DNA of 64,000 nucleotides from Panax quinquefolius. Lineage: Eukaryota; Streptophyta; Magnoliopsida; Apiales; Araliaceae. A model generated the notes under the pieces. It worked only from the letters and a program-made list of their open reading frames with translations. It was not told the origin of the DNA and ran no database searches. Of this stretch, positions 46,750 to 58,593 are shown in pieces (the stretch's first letter is position 1; the number at the start of each line of letters is the position of its first letter). A program made the translations under genes and the position numbers. Location of the stretch: assembly GCA_020205615.1 (NCBI GenBank), contig JAINUW010000294.1:310001-374000 (forward strand), given 5' to 3'.

Positions 46750-47500
46750 ACATTTGAGCACATTGACAACATCTGAAGAGAGAAAATTTATGAGAAATGA
46801 GATCTTGGCGTATCTTGGGTTTCAAACCTCTCGAAACATCCGCGCGTCATCGTTCCTCATTCTCCACCGAATGAGGTGCAAACTTGGATAACTCATGAAC
46901 TTCGCCTCGTCTTTGGGACACGTCATGTTATTACTGCTCGGTCTAATAAACTCCACTTCTTCGTATAGCCGAATACTTTCGGGGAAGTACTTGTCATTGA
47001 AGCTATTTCTGAAACGTCTCCCATGACATCTTTGAGTGCATTTGGATGGAGTGCGCTTCCTGATTCCCACCGATGTCTGCCTCGTTCACGGAACATAAAA
47101 GTAGCGAATGGAACTTTACATTCCTCCGTGCATCAAGACATCGAATATCTTGGTAATTTGTTTTGACCACGTCTCGCCTTAATCGGATCGGCTTTCCCCG
47201 AGTGCGGTGGTCCCTGACTCTTTGAGCTTGCTTGTTTGTGACCACGACGTGAATTGCTATCATTTCCTCTCTGTATTTTGAACACGAGTCTCCCTAAATG
47301 CGATTTTGCATGAAGCAAAAGCTTCTAAACATCCCTCGTTCATCATCGCTTTCGGTGGTGTTGTTCACGGGGAGTACATTGCCCGACTGTTACGCACGTT
47401 CTCCTCGTTGGTAAGTCTGAGGCATCTCCACGGTCTCATTTACTCCTTTGTTAATATTCTCGATTCGACATTCTCAAATCTTGTTGTCATAAAACAAGGG
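46750..47500 (-). pseudogene. gag: Gag capsid of C1, frameshifted
   Basis: Starts near 47495 on the minus strand with an ATG in the same context as the other gag starts. It then passes through at least three frames: SSKSQGPPHSGKADPI (47318-47133 frame), then HSIQMHSKMSWETFQK (47263-47003 frame), then FNDKYFPESIRLYEEVEFI (47070-46822 frame). In C2 these pieces lie in one frame. Short 1-2 base differences, not large deletions, cause the breaks. Confidence 0.78.
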
Positions 47501-47647
47501 TTAATTAAGAAATCGATATATCACATAATAATATCCTATATCTTAACCGACTAACAAATAAGCTTAGGTAGGACACACTTAGCGAAGGATTTACTCGTCT
47601 CTCCCCTCTAGTTCTATTCCCGATCTCGCTTGGAGATCATATCCCTA

Positions 47648-47659
47648 GCTACGATACCA
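47648..47659 (-). other. Degenerate primer-binding site of C1
   Basis: Minus strand TGGTATCGTAGC, two mismatches to TGGTATCAGAGC, directly after the 5' LTR. Confidence 0.78.
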
Positions 47660-48214
47660 TTTGTGGCGCCCCCAAAATAGGTCCATTCCATCGACCCATT
47701 ACGAGTGCGCCAAATACATGATGCGAAATAACTACAACTTTATTATTACAACATATAACATATGTGAGTTTAAATCTGAGATATTGCCATCTAGACAATA
47801 TCCACGCATAAATAAATCCCCATCATAATTATTGATACATTATTTTACAAAAATGGTGAGGACTACTAAACAACTCTCTCTAGAACCTTCATTTCCATAC
47901 CCAGAGCTAGTACTCATTTACATTCGCCGCCTCACGAGAAGAAAAATGGAACAAAAAGGAAAAGGGTGAGCTCGACTAGCCCGATAAAGAATATTATGAC
48001 TAAGATAATATACAACAAATTATCGTTAGTCTTCAACGAGGAAAAATCTAATAGAATCTGATAGATGACCGGGTTTTAAATCAATAAGCTGCGGTGAAAT
48101 AATAATTCATTAGAAGAGTTAAGTAGAGAATGCAAACTACTATCTTACATATATGAATTTAAAAGTTCATCGTCGATATTTTATCCTGTAACATCAATCG
48201 ATATATATACGGAA

Positions 48215-48425
48215 TCAAATATTCATCTTTGCTTTTCTGAGGCAAAAAGATATTCATCGATTTAGTCGTGTTCATCTAAAACACACATTCATCTTTTTGC
48301 ACTACGGGGCGAAGATATTAATCGATCGGTCGTATTCATCTCGACACATTCATCTTTTACTTCTGGGCCAAAGATATTCATCGAAAATCATTCATCTTTG
48401 CTTTCTGGGCCGAAGATATTGATAA
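48215..48425 (-). repeat. ~40-bp tandem array in C1 5' LTR
   Basis: Four TTCATCTTTGC...AAGATATT units on the plus strand, with small unit-to-unit differences. Confidence 0.8.
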
Positions 48426-48654
48426 TATCATCATTTAGGGTGAGGATGATGAAAAATATTTTAAAGAAAGCGAATCGATTGAAACAAAAGAACAAGGATT
48501 AAGGATTAAGGATTAGTACTTTGTTTTATCCACGTCAAAAAATACTTCAAAAATAATCATAGTGGTGTAAAATTGAGAATGATCAAAACATGGATCTGAT
48601 CAAAGCTAGTATCAGAATAGATATTTTAGACGAAAAGAAAAAATTTTCATTTTA

Positions 48655-48870
48655 ATTGAATAGTGCCGTATTAAGTGAATAGTCTTGAGTATCGTGAATA
48701 GTCTTGAAGTATCGTGAATAGTAACTCAGACACCAAAAGATAGAAATTTCACAAAAAAACATCTTCACGCAACCGTGAATAGTACGTGAATAATAACTCG
48801 TGAATAGTAACTCGTGAATAGTAACTCGTGAATAGTAACTCGTGAATAGTAACTCATGAATAGTAACCAG
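48655..48870 (-). repeat. 14-bp tandem array in C1 5' LTR
   Basis: GTGAATAGTAACTC units, perfect from about 48800 to 48855, with looser copies before. Confidence 0.9.
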
Positions 48871-49131
48871 AGCATGAAAAAGTTCAAATTTGATAAAAGT
48901 TCCAACCAATATTTGGCATAATGATATTGAAGAAATAATATCATTTGAGAAGAAAATAACATCCTTACCTCGAAAGGCAGTACTTACTAGTTGAAACAGG
49001 ATATAGGCTATGACTTGAACTTACTTAGTATAGCAATACTCAAAAGTACTCAAAATACTCACAAGAATAAATTTCGATAATATAGAGAGAAAACTTGATT
49101 TACGGTGTGATTTTCAATTCTAACCTAAGCA

Positions 49132-49141
49132 CCTATTTATA
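49132..49141 (-). promoter_or_regulatory. TATA box of C1 5' LTR
   Basis: Minus-strand TATAAATAGG; this would be the promoter driving C1. Confidence 0.78.
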
Positions 49142-50298
49142 GGAAAATGCTTAGAACACCAAAGCGAGAAAATTTAATATAATATTAATATAATTATACA
49201 AATTTTCCTTAGCCCACCTTTGAAGAAAAAAATTCAACAACCACACATATTAAATGAGGGTTCAACAAAAATCAAAAAAACGTTTTTCAAAAAAAATTAA
49301 TTAAAACTCCCAAAAATCAATTATTTGAACTTGAACTTCAATAATTCATAATAAATAGCCCTTTTATCAGAAAATTTGAATCTCGCGACTTTTATAGGAA
49401 ATTCAATTCTCTACAACTTTGCGAGAAGAAAGTTTTCCAAATTCCAAGCGAAATTGGCAAGAAATCCACAAGCAGGCGATTTTACGAAATTTATAATCAA
49501 TTTCGATTCGATAATTGTGTCCACCAACACACAAAATATGTGTTAAACATTTAATGCCACAAAAATACTCTTCCTCCTCATATACTCATATATCCCACAT
49601 TCATTATAAAAATATCACCGTTAATATATTATTAAAATAATATATTTAAATGAATTATTTTATCGAGAAAAAGATAAAATATTAATTTTCAACAATTGTC
49701 ATTTTAAAATTTTCTCCATCTATATCCACATAAAATCAATATTTTCCTCATCATATAAATCAATAATTAATTATTCACAAATAATATTCTGAGAATCACG
49801 ATCTTGTGACGGTAGTTCGAGGAAAGAGGGCTTTCGATAAGGATTTCTCTCACTTCTTGGTAGTATGATTAGGTGACCAAACCTCTCCTTAGAGCAGAAC
49901 TTTCTAGACATTGCCAATAATGTTATCTAATAATATTATTAGGATAATATGAATTATTGCCGATAATGGAAAATCTTGTGTAATGACAATTTATTTTGAA
50001 ACAACGGTAATATAAAATATCGATGCGTGATTATTGAATCGATAAAATAAAATCTTTGAATAGTAATTCTTTGTAACAATTATTGAGTAGTGCCTTCTTA
50101 CGTAAGAATCGATAATTGGTGCAATCTGGTGTCTTCTTGTTTGACAGCAGCGTATTAGTGTGTTTTAACCACCGGGTATTCAACGAGTATTACTTGGTAA
50201 CAACTTCTGTAGTTATTTATAAACAACTTATATTTGTCGTTTTCTTCATCGATCGCTTTTAGTTATGGGGCCCACAAAAAGCTAGCGTGCGTAAATGC

Positions 50299-50344
50299 GA
50301 ATATTCCCAAGCGATGCGAATATTCACGACGAAGACGAATATTC
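50299..50344 (-). promoter_or_regulatory. GAATATTC triad in C1 5' LTR
   Basis: GAATATTC at 50299, 50318 and 50337: perfect palindromes, exactly 19 bp apart. Confidence 0.65.
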
Positions 50345-50552
50345 CCAAGCGATAATGAATATTTTATAACCACTTGCTTTATTGAAATATTTGCGTATTT
50401 TACCCATAACTATCCACATTAATCAAATCAACCCTTCTTATTTCAAAATAATAAATAGAGGAAATAAAAATTTCATTTATTAATAATTTGGGGTCTTAAT
50501 GCGCAAATATTTTAAATAAGCATGTGGTTATAAAATACTCATTGTTGTCGGA

Positions 50553-50598
50553 GAATATTCGTTTGGTCGTGGAATATTCTTGTTGTCGGGGAATATTT
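50553..50598 (+). promoter_or_regulatory. GAATATTC triad in C2 LTR
   Basis: GAATATTC at 50553 and 50572 and GAATATTT at 50591, at 19-bp spacing. Confidence 0.65.
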
Positions 50599-50793
50599 GT
50601 ACGACGGCGCAGCCTTGTGTGGGTCCCATAACAGAAAGCGATTGGATGAAGAAAACGACAAGTATAAGTTGTTTATAAATAACGGCTTAGTTATTACAGA
50701 ATTAATCTTGTTGGAATACCCGGTGGTTAAAACACGATGATATCGCGTTGTTGTCAGCTTGTGATGGCATGCAGTATTGCACTAATTATTGAT

Positions 50794-50803
50794 TCTTACG
50801 TAA
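50794..50803 (+). promoter_or_regulatory. CTTACGTAAG palindrome in C2 LTR
   Basis: Perfect 10-bp palindrome with an ACGT core (bZIP-type site). Conserved at 39252 (B1 3' LTR), 44200 and 50097 (C1), 55250 and 60961 (C3), always followed by AAGGCACTACTC-like sequence. Confidence 0.5.
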
Positions 50804-51743
50804 GAAGTCACTACTCAATAATTGTTACAATAATTACTGTTCAGTATTTTATTGATTCAATAATTTCTACGTTAATATTTTATATTACTGTTGTTTCAAT
50901 TATTATCACTACACAGTATTTTCCATTATCGGAGCAATAATTCATATTATCTGAATAATATTATTAGATAACATTATTGTCAATGTCTAAAAAGTTATGT
51001 CTAAGGAGAGGTTTGGTCACCTAATTGCGCGCCAGTAAGGAGAAATTCTTATTGGAAAGCCCCTCTTTCTGAGGAAGCTGCACAGTTGTCGATATTGTGA
51101 TTCGTAATATTATTTGTGAATAATTAATTATTGATTTATATGATGAGGAAAATATTTATTTTATGTGGATATAGATGGAGAAAATTTTTAAATGTGACAA
51201 TTGTTGAAAATTAATATTTTATCTTTTTACGATAAAATAATTCATTTGAATATATTATTTTAATAATATATTAATGGTGATATTTTTACAATGAATGTGG
51301 GATATATGAGTATATGAGGAGGAAGAGTATTTTTGTTGCATTAAATGATTAACACATGTTTTGTGTGTCGGTGGACCCCATTTCTTGACTGAAATTTAAT
51401 TATAGCTTGTAAAATCGTCCGTATGTGGATTTTGGTCAATTTCTGTTTGGAATTTGGAAAAACTTTCTTCTACAAAGTTGTAGAGAATTGAATTTCCTAT
51501 AAAAATTTGCGAGAATCGAATTTTCTAATAAAAGGGCTATTTATTATGAATTATTGAAGTTCTGGATTAATTGATTATTTTTTTTTTTGGAGTTTTAAAT
51601 AACTTTTATATGAAAAACGTTTTTGGCAAGTTTGGCACATGTGTGGCTGATATGTTTGGATCAATGAGGGTGTGCGTAAGAATTTATAATATATATATTA
51701 TTATTATATTAAATTTTCTGCTTTGGTGTTCTAAGCATTTTCC

Positions 51744-51753
51744 TATAAATAGG
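51744..51753 (+). promoter_or_regulatory. TATA box of C2 LTR
   Basis: TATAAATAGG in the conserved context. Confidence 0.78.
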
Positions 51754-52027
51754 GTGCTTAGGTTAGAATTGAAAATCACACCAGAAACACAAATTTTCTC
51801 TCTCTTTCTCTCTCTATATATCGAGCGTATTTTTGTGAGTATTTTAGTACTTTGAGTATTGCTATACGGTGCAAGTTCTTTCAACACTATATCTAGTATT
51901 CCAGTTAGAAGTACTATTCTTTCTGAGGTAAAGGATGTTATTTTATTCGAAAATGATATTATTTCTTCAATATCATTATGCCAAAATATTGGTTGGAAAT
52001 TTTTTATCAAATTTGGAACTTTTCATG

Positions 52028-52195
52028 TCGGGGTTACTATTCACGAGTTACTATTCACGAGTACTATTCACGAAACAGGATGATTTTTTTTGTGAAATTT
52101 CTATCTTTTAGTATCGGAGTTACTATTCACGATATCTAAGACTATTTATTCACGATATCTGACTATTATTCACGAATCGATGATTATTCACGTAA
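52028..52195 (+). repeat. 14-bp tandem array in C2 LTR
   Basis: Three good units of GAGTTACTATTCAC at 52030-52073, then looser ACTATTCACGATATCTGA-type units to 52195. Confidence 0.85.
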
Positions 52196-52424
52196 AAATT
52201 AAATTTTCATTTTTCGTCCAAAATATCTATTATGGATACTAGCTTTGATTGTATCCATGTTTTGATCATTCTTGAATTTTACTCCACTCTGGTTATTTAT
52301 GAAGTATTTTTGAACTTAGATTGTTTAAAGTACGAATCCTTAATATTTGTTCTTTTGTTTCTTTGGATTCGTTTTCTTTTAAAATATTTTCATCATCATC
52401 CCTCGGTCTAAATGATGATATAAT

Positions 52425-52560
52425 CGAATATCTTTGGCACAGTAGTGCAAAGATGAATGATTTTATGATGAATATCTTTGGCCCGTAGTGCAAAAGATGA
52501 GCAGTGTTTAGATGAACATGATTAATGGTGAATATCTTTGGCTGTAGTGCAAAAGATGAA
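52425..52560 (+). repeat. ~40-bp tandem array in C2 LTR
   Basis: Three TTTGGC...GTAGTGCAAAGATGA units. Confidence 0.82.
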
Positions 52561-53132
52561 TATTTGATTTATGATGTATATTGATTGATGTTAAAGGGAT
52601 AAAATATCGATGATGGACTTTTAAATTCATAGATGACAGTAGATTTCATTCTCTACTTAACTCTTCTAATGAATTGTTGTTTCCGCTGCAGTTGTTGATC
52701 TAAAACTTGTTGTCTATTGTATTCTATCAGATTTTTCCCTGTTGAAGACGAAGGATAATTTGTTGTACATTATCTTAGTCATAATATTCTTTACTTGGCT
52801 AGTTGAGCTCACCCTTTTCCTTTTTGTTCCATTTTTCTTCTCAAGAGACAAGAATATAGCGGGAACTAGTCGGGGTGTGGAGTGATGGTTCAAGACAGTT
52901 GTTTTAGTAGTCCTCACTGTTTTTTAAAATAGTGTATCAATAATTGTAATGAGGACTTATTTGAGTGTGAATATTATCTAGAAGACAATATTTTTATTTA
53001 AACTCAGAGTTTATGTGTTGTCGTATTTTTGCACGACAATTGTATTAATGAAGTTGTAGTTATTTCTGTACCATGTATTTGGCGACTCAGAATAGGTTGG
53101 TTGGATTGGACCTATTTTGGGGGCGTCATAGT

Positions 53133-53144
53133 TGGTATCAGAGC
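53133..53144 (+). other. Primer-binding site of C2 (tRNA-iMet)
   Basis: TGGTATCAGAGC, exact, two bases after the LTR. Confidence 0.92.
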
Positions 53145-53445
53145 TTAGGGATATGATCTTTGGCGGAGATCGGGAATAGAACTAGGAGGAGAGGCGAGTA
53201 AATCCTTAAACAGGTGTCCTACCTAAGCTTATTTGTTGGTCGGTCATAATATAGGGGTATTATGTGATTTGTTAATTTTTTAATTAACCCTTGTTTTATG
53301 GAAGTATTTAAGAATGTCGAATCGAGAATGTTAACAAATGGAGTAAATGAGATCATGCGGAGACACCTTTGCTCACCAACGAGGAGAACGCGTACACAGG
53401 TGACAATGTTCCTCCCGTGAACAACAACACCTTGAAAGCGGATGA

Positions 53446-54093
53446 TTGAACGATGGTATGTTTAGGAACTTTCTAGAATTCATGCAAAACCAAACGAGAA
53501 AGACTACTGTTCAAAATGCAGGTGGAAACACTGGCAACTCACGAATGGTCACCGCTAAGCAGTTTAAGGAGTTAGGACCGCCGGAGTTTTTGGGAAAGCC
53601 AGAACCACTTACGGTAGAGACGTGGATAAAGCAGATCACTAAGATATTTGATGTCTTGGGATGCTCAGAGGAGCAAAAGGTTCCTTTCGCCACTTTCATG
53701 TTGCGAGGAAAGGCAAATTATTGGTGGGAATCCGTAAAGCTTACTCAGCCTATCACACTGAAGATGTCTTGGGAGAAGTTCCAAGAATTGTTCAACGACA
53801 AGTACTTTCCCGAAAGTATTTGTCACGTGAAGGAGGTAGAGTTCATCAAGCTGGAGCAAAACAATATGAACGTGTCGTAGTACGAAGCTAAGTTTTCCGA
53901 GTTGTCCCGATTTGCATCCCATTTGGTTGATAATGAGGAGAGAATGACGCGAATGTTTCTGCGAGGTTTGAAACCCAAAATACGTCAATACCTCATTTCT
54001 CATAAACTTTGTTTATATTCAGATGTTGTGAATAGGGCTCAGTTATTGGAGCGCGATAATGAGTCGGCTCAACTGAAGAATAATGACCAATAA
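53446..54093 (+). pseudogene. gag: Gag capsid of C2, nearly intact
   Basis: 216-codon frame with a single TAG at 53878-53880, then TAA at 54091. It carries the retrotransposon Gag domain: KQFKELGPPEFLGKPEPL, VETWIKQITKIFDVLGC, FMLRGKANYWWE, MSWEKFQELFNDKYFPESI and, after the TAG, MTRMFLRGLKPKIRQYL. The true start lies near 53316 in another frame, so a frameshift separates the first ~40 residues. This is the best-preserved capsid in the window and serves as the reference for the other C copies. Confidence 0.9.
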
Positions 54094-54104
54094 CTCGATG
54101 ATAA

Positions 54105-54560
54105 TCGTAAATGCGGTATGACGATCATCGGAACAATGATAACCATCGTGGAGGAAATTATCATGCCAGAAATGGTAACCACTTCAGTGGTAATCATGGC
54201 CAAGATAATAGAAGAAATAACTAAAGTGGAAATTTCAAGAAGAGAAGATTTAACAATGACGGGAAGACGTCGGCACCAACACCAGCAACGAATTTTAGAG
54301 GAGGAGAAAGACCGCCAGTTAGATGCTACAGATGCGGAGAAGAGGATCACATAAGTCCAAACTGTTCACAACCTTCCAAGATATGTTATAATTATGGTAA
54401 AGAATGTCATATCGCTCGAGATTGTACGGTAGTGAAACCCAATCCAGCGGGGATGGTGACTCAAAAGGCTGTCCAGAAAAGTCAAAGTCAACGGTTCCTA
54501 GAAAAGCATTTGTCGTGACTGGTCAGAATGCGAGGAACCCGAACGAAGTTAGCACGGGTT
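54105..54560 (+). pseudogene. gag: Nucleocapsid of C2
   Basis: A frame shifted from the capsid holds an Asn/Gly/Arg-rich stretch (HRGGNYHARNGNHFSGNHG), a TAA at 54222, then FRGGERPPVRCYRCG. Knuckle 1 at 54324-54365 (CYRCGEEDHISPNC) is a complete CX2CX4HX4C. Knuckle 2 at 54384-54425 (CYNYGKECHIARDC) has Tyr for the second Cys. The Gag-protease junction follows to NPNE near 54540, with a TAA at 54560-54562. Confidence 0.85.
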
Positions 54561-54562
54561 AA

Positions 54563-54854
54563 TTAATTATAAATTCTTGCGAAGTTTATACCTTATTAGA
54601 TACCGGTTCTACCCATTCATTTATCTCTCCTGCTTGTGCTCAACATTTAAACTTGACTCTGAAGAAATTAGACTTTGACCTATCTGTGGAGACTCTGTTA
54701 GGAGAAACTTTAATTGCATCCACTGTTTATAAATCTTGTTTGATCCAAGTTGGCACCATCACCTTACCTGTTGACCTTATCTCTTTAAAGATACTTGCTT
54801 TTGATGTGATTTTAGGGATTGATTGGTTAACTATTCATTATGCCAAATTGATTT
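54563..54854 (+). pseudogene. pol: Protease of C2, cut by C3
   Basis: CEVYTLLDTGSTHSFIS places an intact catalytic Asp-Thr-Gly at 54599-54607, and FDVILGIDWL is near 54808-54837. The frame is open from 54563 to the insertion point at 54854. The continuation, starting at 63318, is in the expected next residues. Confidence 0.88.
54850..54854 (+). other. Left target-site duplication of C3
   Basis: GATTT here against GATTG at 63318-63322, a 5-bp duplication with one substitution. Five bases is the usual size for gypsy integrases. Confidence 0.75.
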
Positions 54855-55009
54855 TGTAAGACTCCAAATTATTAATAAATAAAATTTAATTTCCTCTATT
54901 TATTATTTTGAAATAGTAAGGGTTGATTTGATTAATGTGGTTAGTTATGGGTAAAATGCGTAAATATTTTAAATAAGCAAGTGGTTATAAAATATTCATT
55001 GTTGTCGGA

Positions 55010-55055
55010 GAATATTCGTTTGGTCGTGGAATATTCTTACCGTTTGGGAATATTA
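55010..55055 (+). promoter_or_regulatory. GAATATTC triad in C3 5' LTR
   Basis: GAATATTC at 55010 and 55029 and GAATATTA at 55048, 19 bp apart. Confidence 0.65.
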
Positions 55056-56198
55056 AATACGACCAGTATGACCTTGTGTGGGCCCATAACTGAAAGCGAT
55101 TGGATGAAGAAAATAGCAAGTATAAGTTGTTTATAAATAACTTGGTAGCGGTTATTCTGAATTATCTTGTTGGAATACCCGGTGGTTAAAACACGATGAA
55201 TACGCGTTGTTGCACACGATAGCACACGGTATTGCACCAATTATTGATTCTTACGTAAGAAGGCACTACTCAATAATTGTTACGATGAATTCTTTATCAA
55301 ATATTTTATTTTATTGATTCAATAATTGCTACGTTGATATTTTATATTCTTTGTTGTTTCAATAATTGTCACTACACAAAGATTTTCCATTATCGAAACA
55401 ATAATTCATATTATCTCGAATAATATTATTAGAAAACATTATTGGCAATGTCTAGAAAGTTCTGTCTAAGGAGAGGTTTGTTCACCTAATTGCGCGCTAG
55501 TAAGGAGAAATTCTTATTGGAAAGCCCCCTCTTTCCTAGGAATGGACTGGTTGCCAGTACTGTGATTCTGTAATATTATTTGTGAATAATTAATTATTGA
55601 TTTATATGATGAAGAAATTGATTTTATGTGGATATTGATGGAGAAAATTTTTAAAGTGACAATTGTTAAAAAATGATATTTTATCTTTTCTAATAAAATA
55701 ATTTATTATTATATTTTAATAATATAATAATGGTGATATTTTTACAATTAATTTGGGATATATGAGTATATGAGGAGGAAGAGTATTTGTTGCAAAAGTT
55801 GTTTAAAACATGTTAAACATGTTGGTGGACCCATTTCTTGACTGAAATTTGATTATAGCCTATAAAATCGCCTGTTTATGGATTTCTATCAATTTCTGTT
55901 TGGAATTTGGAAAAACTTTCTTCTGCAAAGTTGTAGAGAATTGAATTTCCTATAAAAACACGTGAGATTCGAATTTTCTGATAAAAGGGCTATTTATTAT
56001 GAATTATTGAAGTTCAAGTTCAAGAATAATTGATTTTGGAAGTTTAAAATATTTATAGTTAGAAAAACGTTTTTATTGTTTTGGTTATTTATATGTGATG
56101 CAAATGGTGAAATAAGATTTTCAAAGTAGGCGTAGGAATTTTTTTTTAAATATTAATATTATATTAAATTTTACATTTTGGTGTTCTAAGCATTTTCC

Positions 56199-56208
56199 TA
56201 TAAATAGG
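56199..56208 (+). promoter_or_regulatory. TATA box of C3 5' LTR
   Basis: TATAAATAGG; candidate promoter of C3. Confidence 0.78.
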
Positions 56209-56486
56209 ATGCTTAGGTTAGAATTGAAAATCACACGTAAACTATAGATTTCTCTCTCTTCTCTCGCGATATATTGAGCGTATTCTTGTGAGTATTTTAG
56301 TACTTTGAGTATTGCTATACTACGGTGAAAGTTCTTTCAAAGACTATATCCAAATATACCAAATGTAAGTACTATCCTTTTTAGGTAAGGATGTTATTTT
56401 ATTAGAAAATGATATTATTTATTCAATATCATTATGCTGAAATATTGGTGGGAACTTTTTATCAAATTTGGAAATTTTTCATGTCG

Positions 56487-56700
56487 GGGTTACTATTCAT
56501 GAGTTACTATTCATGAGTTACTATTCACGAGTTACTATTCATGAGTTACTTATTCACGAAAGTTACTATTCACGAGTACTATTCACTGAAGCATGATGAT
56601 CTTTTTGTGAAATTTCTATCTTTTAGTGTGAGTTACTATTCACGATACTAAGACTATTCACGTATCTGACCTTATTCACAAATATGACACTATTCATAGA
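56487..56700 (+). repeat. 14-bp tandem array in C3 5' LTR
   Basis: Seven units at 56487-56590, one lengthened by an inserted T, then three or four looser ACTATTCAC units to about 56700. Confidence 0.88.
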
Positions 56701-56929
56701 AAAATGAAATTTTCTTCTTTTTGTCCAAAATATCTATTCGGATACTAGCTTTGATTGTATCCATATTTTGATCATTCTTGAATTTTACTCCTTATGATTA
56801 TTTATGAGGTATTTTTGGACATGGAATAGTGAAAGTACACGAATCCTTAATATTTATTCTTTTGTTTGATTGGATTCGTTTTCTTTAAAATATTTTCATC
56901 ATCCTTTCGTCCTAAATGATGATATAATT

Positions 56930-57065
56930 GAATATTTTTGGCTTTTGTAGTCAAAAGATTAATGATTTCGATGAATATCTTTGGTCAGAGTAGTGCAAAG
57001 ATGAGCAGTGTTTAGATGAACATGATTAATGATGAATATCTTTGGCACAGTAGTGCAAAGATGAA
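56930..57065 (+). repeat. ~40-bp tandem array in C3 5' LTR
   Basis: Three units with the AGTGCAAAGATGA core. The first is decayed. Confidence 0.8.
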
Positions 57066-57614
57066 TATTTGATTTCAGTTATATATTGATTGATGTTACA
57101 GGGATAAAAAATAAACGATGAAATTTTAAATTCATATATAGAAGATAGTAGTTTGCATTCTCTACTTAACTCTTCTAATGAATTATTATTTCCGCTGTGA
57201 AGATTGATTTAAAACTGGTTGTCTATTGTATTCTATTAGATTTTTCCCTGTTGAGGACTAACGATAATTTGTTCTATATTATCTTAGTCATAATGTTCTT
57301 TACTGGGCTAATTGAGCTCACTCTTTTCCTTGTTGTTCCATTTTTCTTCTCAAGAGGCAAAAATATAGCGAGTACTAGTCGGGGTGTGGAATGATGGTTC
57401 TAGAAGTGGTTCTAGTAGTCCTCACTATTCTATAAAATAGTGTATCAATATTTGTAATGAGGACTTATTTGAGTGTGGATATTGTCTAGATGACAATATT
57501 TGTATTTAAACTCACAGTTTTTATGTTGTATTAATAAAGTTGTAGTTGTTTCTGTACCATGTATTTTGACGACTCAGAATGGGTGTTGTATACCTATTTT
57601 GGGGGCGTCACAGT

Positions 57615-57626
57615 TGGTATCAGAGC
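57615..57626 (+). other. Primer-binding site of C3 (tRNA-iMet)
   Basis: TGGTATCAGAGC, exact, two bases after the LTR end. Confidence 0.93.
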
Positions 57627-57799
57627 TTAGGGATATGGTCTCTGGCGGAGATCGGGGAATAGTACTAGGAGGGGAGAGACGAGTAATCCTTCGCTAGTGT
57701 GTCATACCTAAGCTTATTTGTTGGTCAGTTGAAGTATATGGTTAATATGTGATATGTTAATTTGTTTAATTAACCCTTGTTTTATGGCAGTATTTAAGA

Positions 57800-58560
57800 A
57801 TGGAAGCTGAGAATATTAACAGTGGAGTTAATAAGACTGTGGAAACACCTTTAATCACCACCCAGGGGAACGTGCAACTGGAAGGCAATATTCCTCCTGT
57901 AAACAACACCACTGAGCAGACGATGAACGACGGGATGTTTAGGAGCTTTTTGCAGTTCATGCAAAACCGAGACGAGGAGACTCGTGTATGCGAATCTGGT
58001 GGAAATGATAGCAACGCGCCGACTTATCTGACAAGCGAGTTCAAAGAGTTGGGACCACCAGAATTTAAGGGAAATCCGGATCCGATCATGGCGAAAACAT
58101 GGGTCAAGCAAATTACCAAGATATTCGATGTCTTGGGATGCACGGAGGAACAGAAAGTTTCATTCGCCACCTTTATGTTCGTGGCGAGAAGCGTGACTAC
58201 TAGTGGGGAGTGCGTGAAATTGACCCGACTTCTTTGCACTCGCATGTCTTTGGAAAAGCGTTTGAAACTTTTCAACGAAAAATACTTTCTGAAAGTATTC
58301 GCCATATGAAGGAGGTAGAGTTTATTATACTACAATAAAACAACATGGCGGTGTCCCAATACTGGCGAAGTTTGCAGAGTTATCCAGGTTTGCACCTCAT
58401 TTGGTAGAGAATGAGGAACAAATGACGAGGATGTTTCTGAGAGGTTTAAAACCGAGATTGGCAATATCTTATCTCTCGTAAATTTTCTTTATATTCAGAT
58501 GTTGTCAATGTGTCTCAATTATTAGAGCGAGATAGCGAGTACGTTCAACAAGGACCAACG
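57800..58560 (+). pseudogene. gag: Gag capsid of C3, frameshifted
   Basis: The ATG at 57800 opens 169 codons: MEAENINSGVNKTVETPLIT, MNDGMFRSFLQFMQN, then the Gag domain from residue ~78 (TSEFKELGPPEFKGNPDP, AKTWVKQITKIFDVLGC). Where C2 has LRGKANYWWE this copy reads FVARSVTTSGECV, showing two compensating frame changes. It returns to frame at RMSLEKRLKLFNEKYF and ends at 58307-58309. The remaining capsid (FLRGLKPR, about 58434-58457) and the linker to 58560 lie in other frames. Confidence 0.88.
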
Positions 58561-58593
58561 TAGGTCATACCGGTTCTGAGCGATCATCGAGCA

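Larger units (their letters stand above)
41793..50497 (-). mobile_element. C-type gypsy element C1, minus strand
   Basis: Two minus-strand LTRs (47662-50497 as 5' and 41793-44604 as 3') flank a 3057-bp interior holding decayed gag, nucleocapsid, protease and pieces of pol. Both outer ends are damaged: the left end reads ATTATGCCCCCCAAAAT instead of TGTGACGCCCCCAAAAT, and the right end lacks the final CA (GGGGTCTTA). No target duplication was found. It lies between the rearranged end of B1 and the 5'-truncated LTR of C2. Confidence 0.85.
47662..50497 (-). repeat. 5' LTR of C1
   Basis: Minus-strand LTR ending GGGGGCGCCACA at 47662. Its outer end at 50497 lacks only the terminal TG and abuts a plus-strand LTR. 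2836 bp, highly similar to 41793-44604. Confidence 0.88.
50498..53130 (+). repeat. 5' LTR of C2, first ~100 bp missing
   Basis: Begins inside the LTR at ATGCGCAAATATTTTAAATA, equivalent to about base 102 of the C3 LTR, and ends GGGGGCGTCATA (terminal CA mutated to TA). It meets the C1 5' LTR head to head at 50497/50498. Confidence 0.9.
50498..54854 (+). mobile_element. C-type gypsy element C2, left part
   Basis: 5'-truncated LTR, primer-binding site, gag, nucleocapsid and protease up to GATTT at 54854, where element C3 begins. The reading resumes at 63318 with GATTGCTTTTGTAAGG, the bases expected to follow in an uninterrupted copy (compare 59314 onward in C3). C2 is therefore the host element of C3 and continues beyond the window. 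Confidence 0.9.
54855..57612 (+). repeat. 5' LTR of C3
   Basis: TGTAAGACTCC to GGCGTCACA. Contains all lineage landmarks. Shares with the 3' LTR the features AATTGATTTTTGGAAGTTTAA-like region and the paired tandem arrays. Confidence 0.92.

Noticed and set aside
51571..52083. Short frames spanning the TATA/leader zone of C LTRs (also 61802-62052)
   Set aside because: They overlap the promoter and repeat leader and are not conserved as frames between copies.
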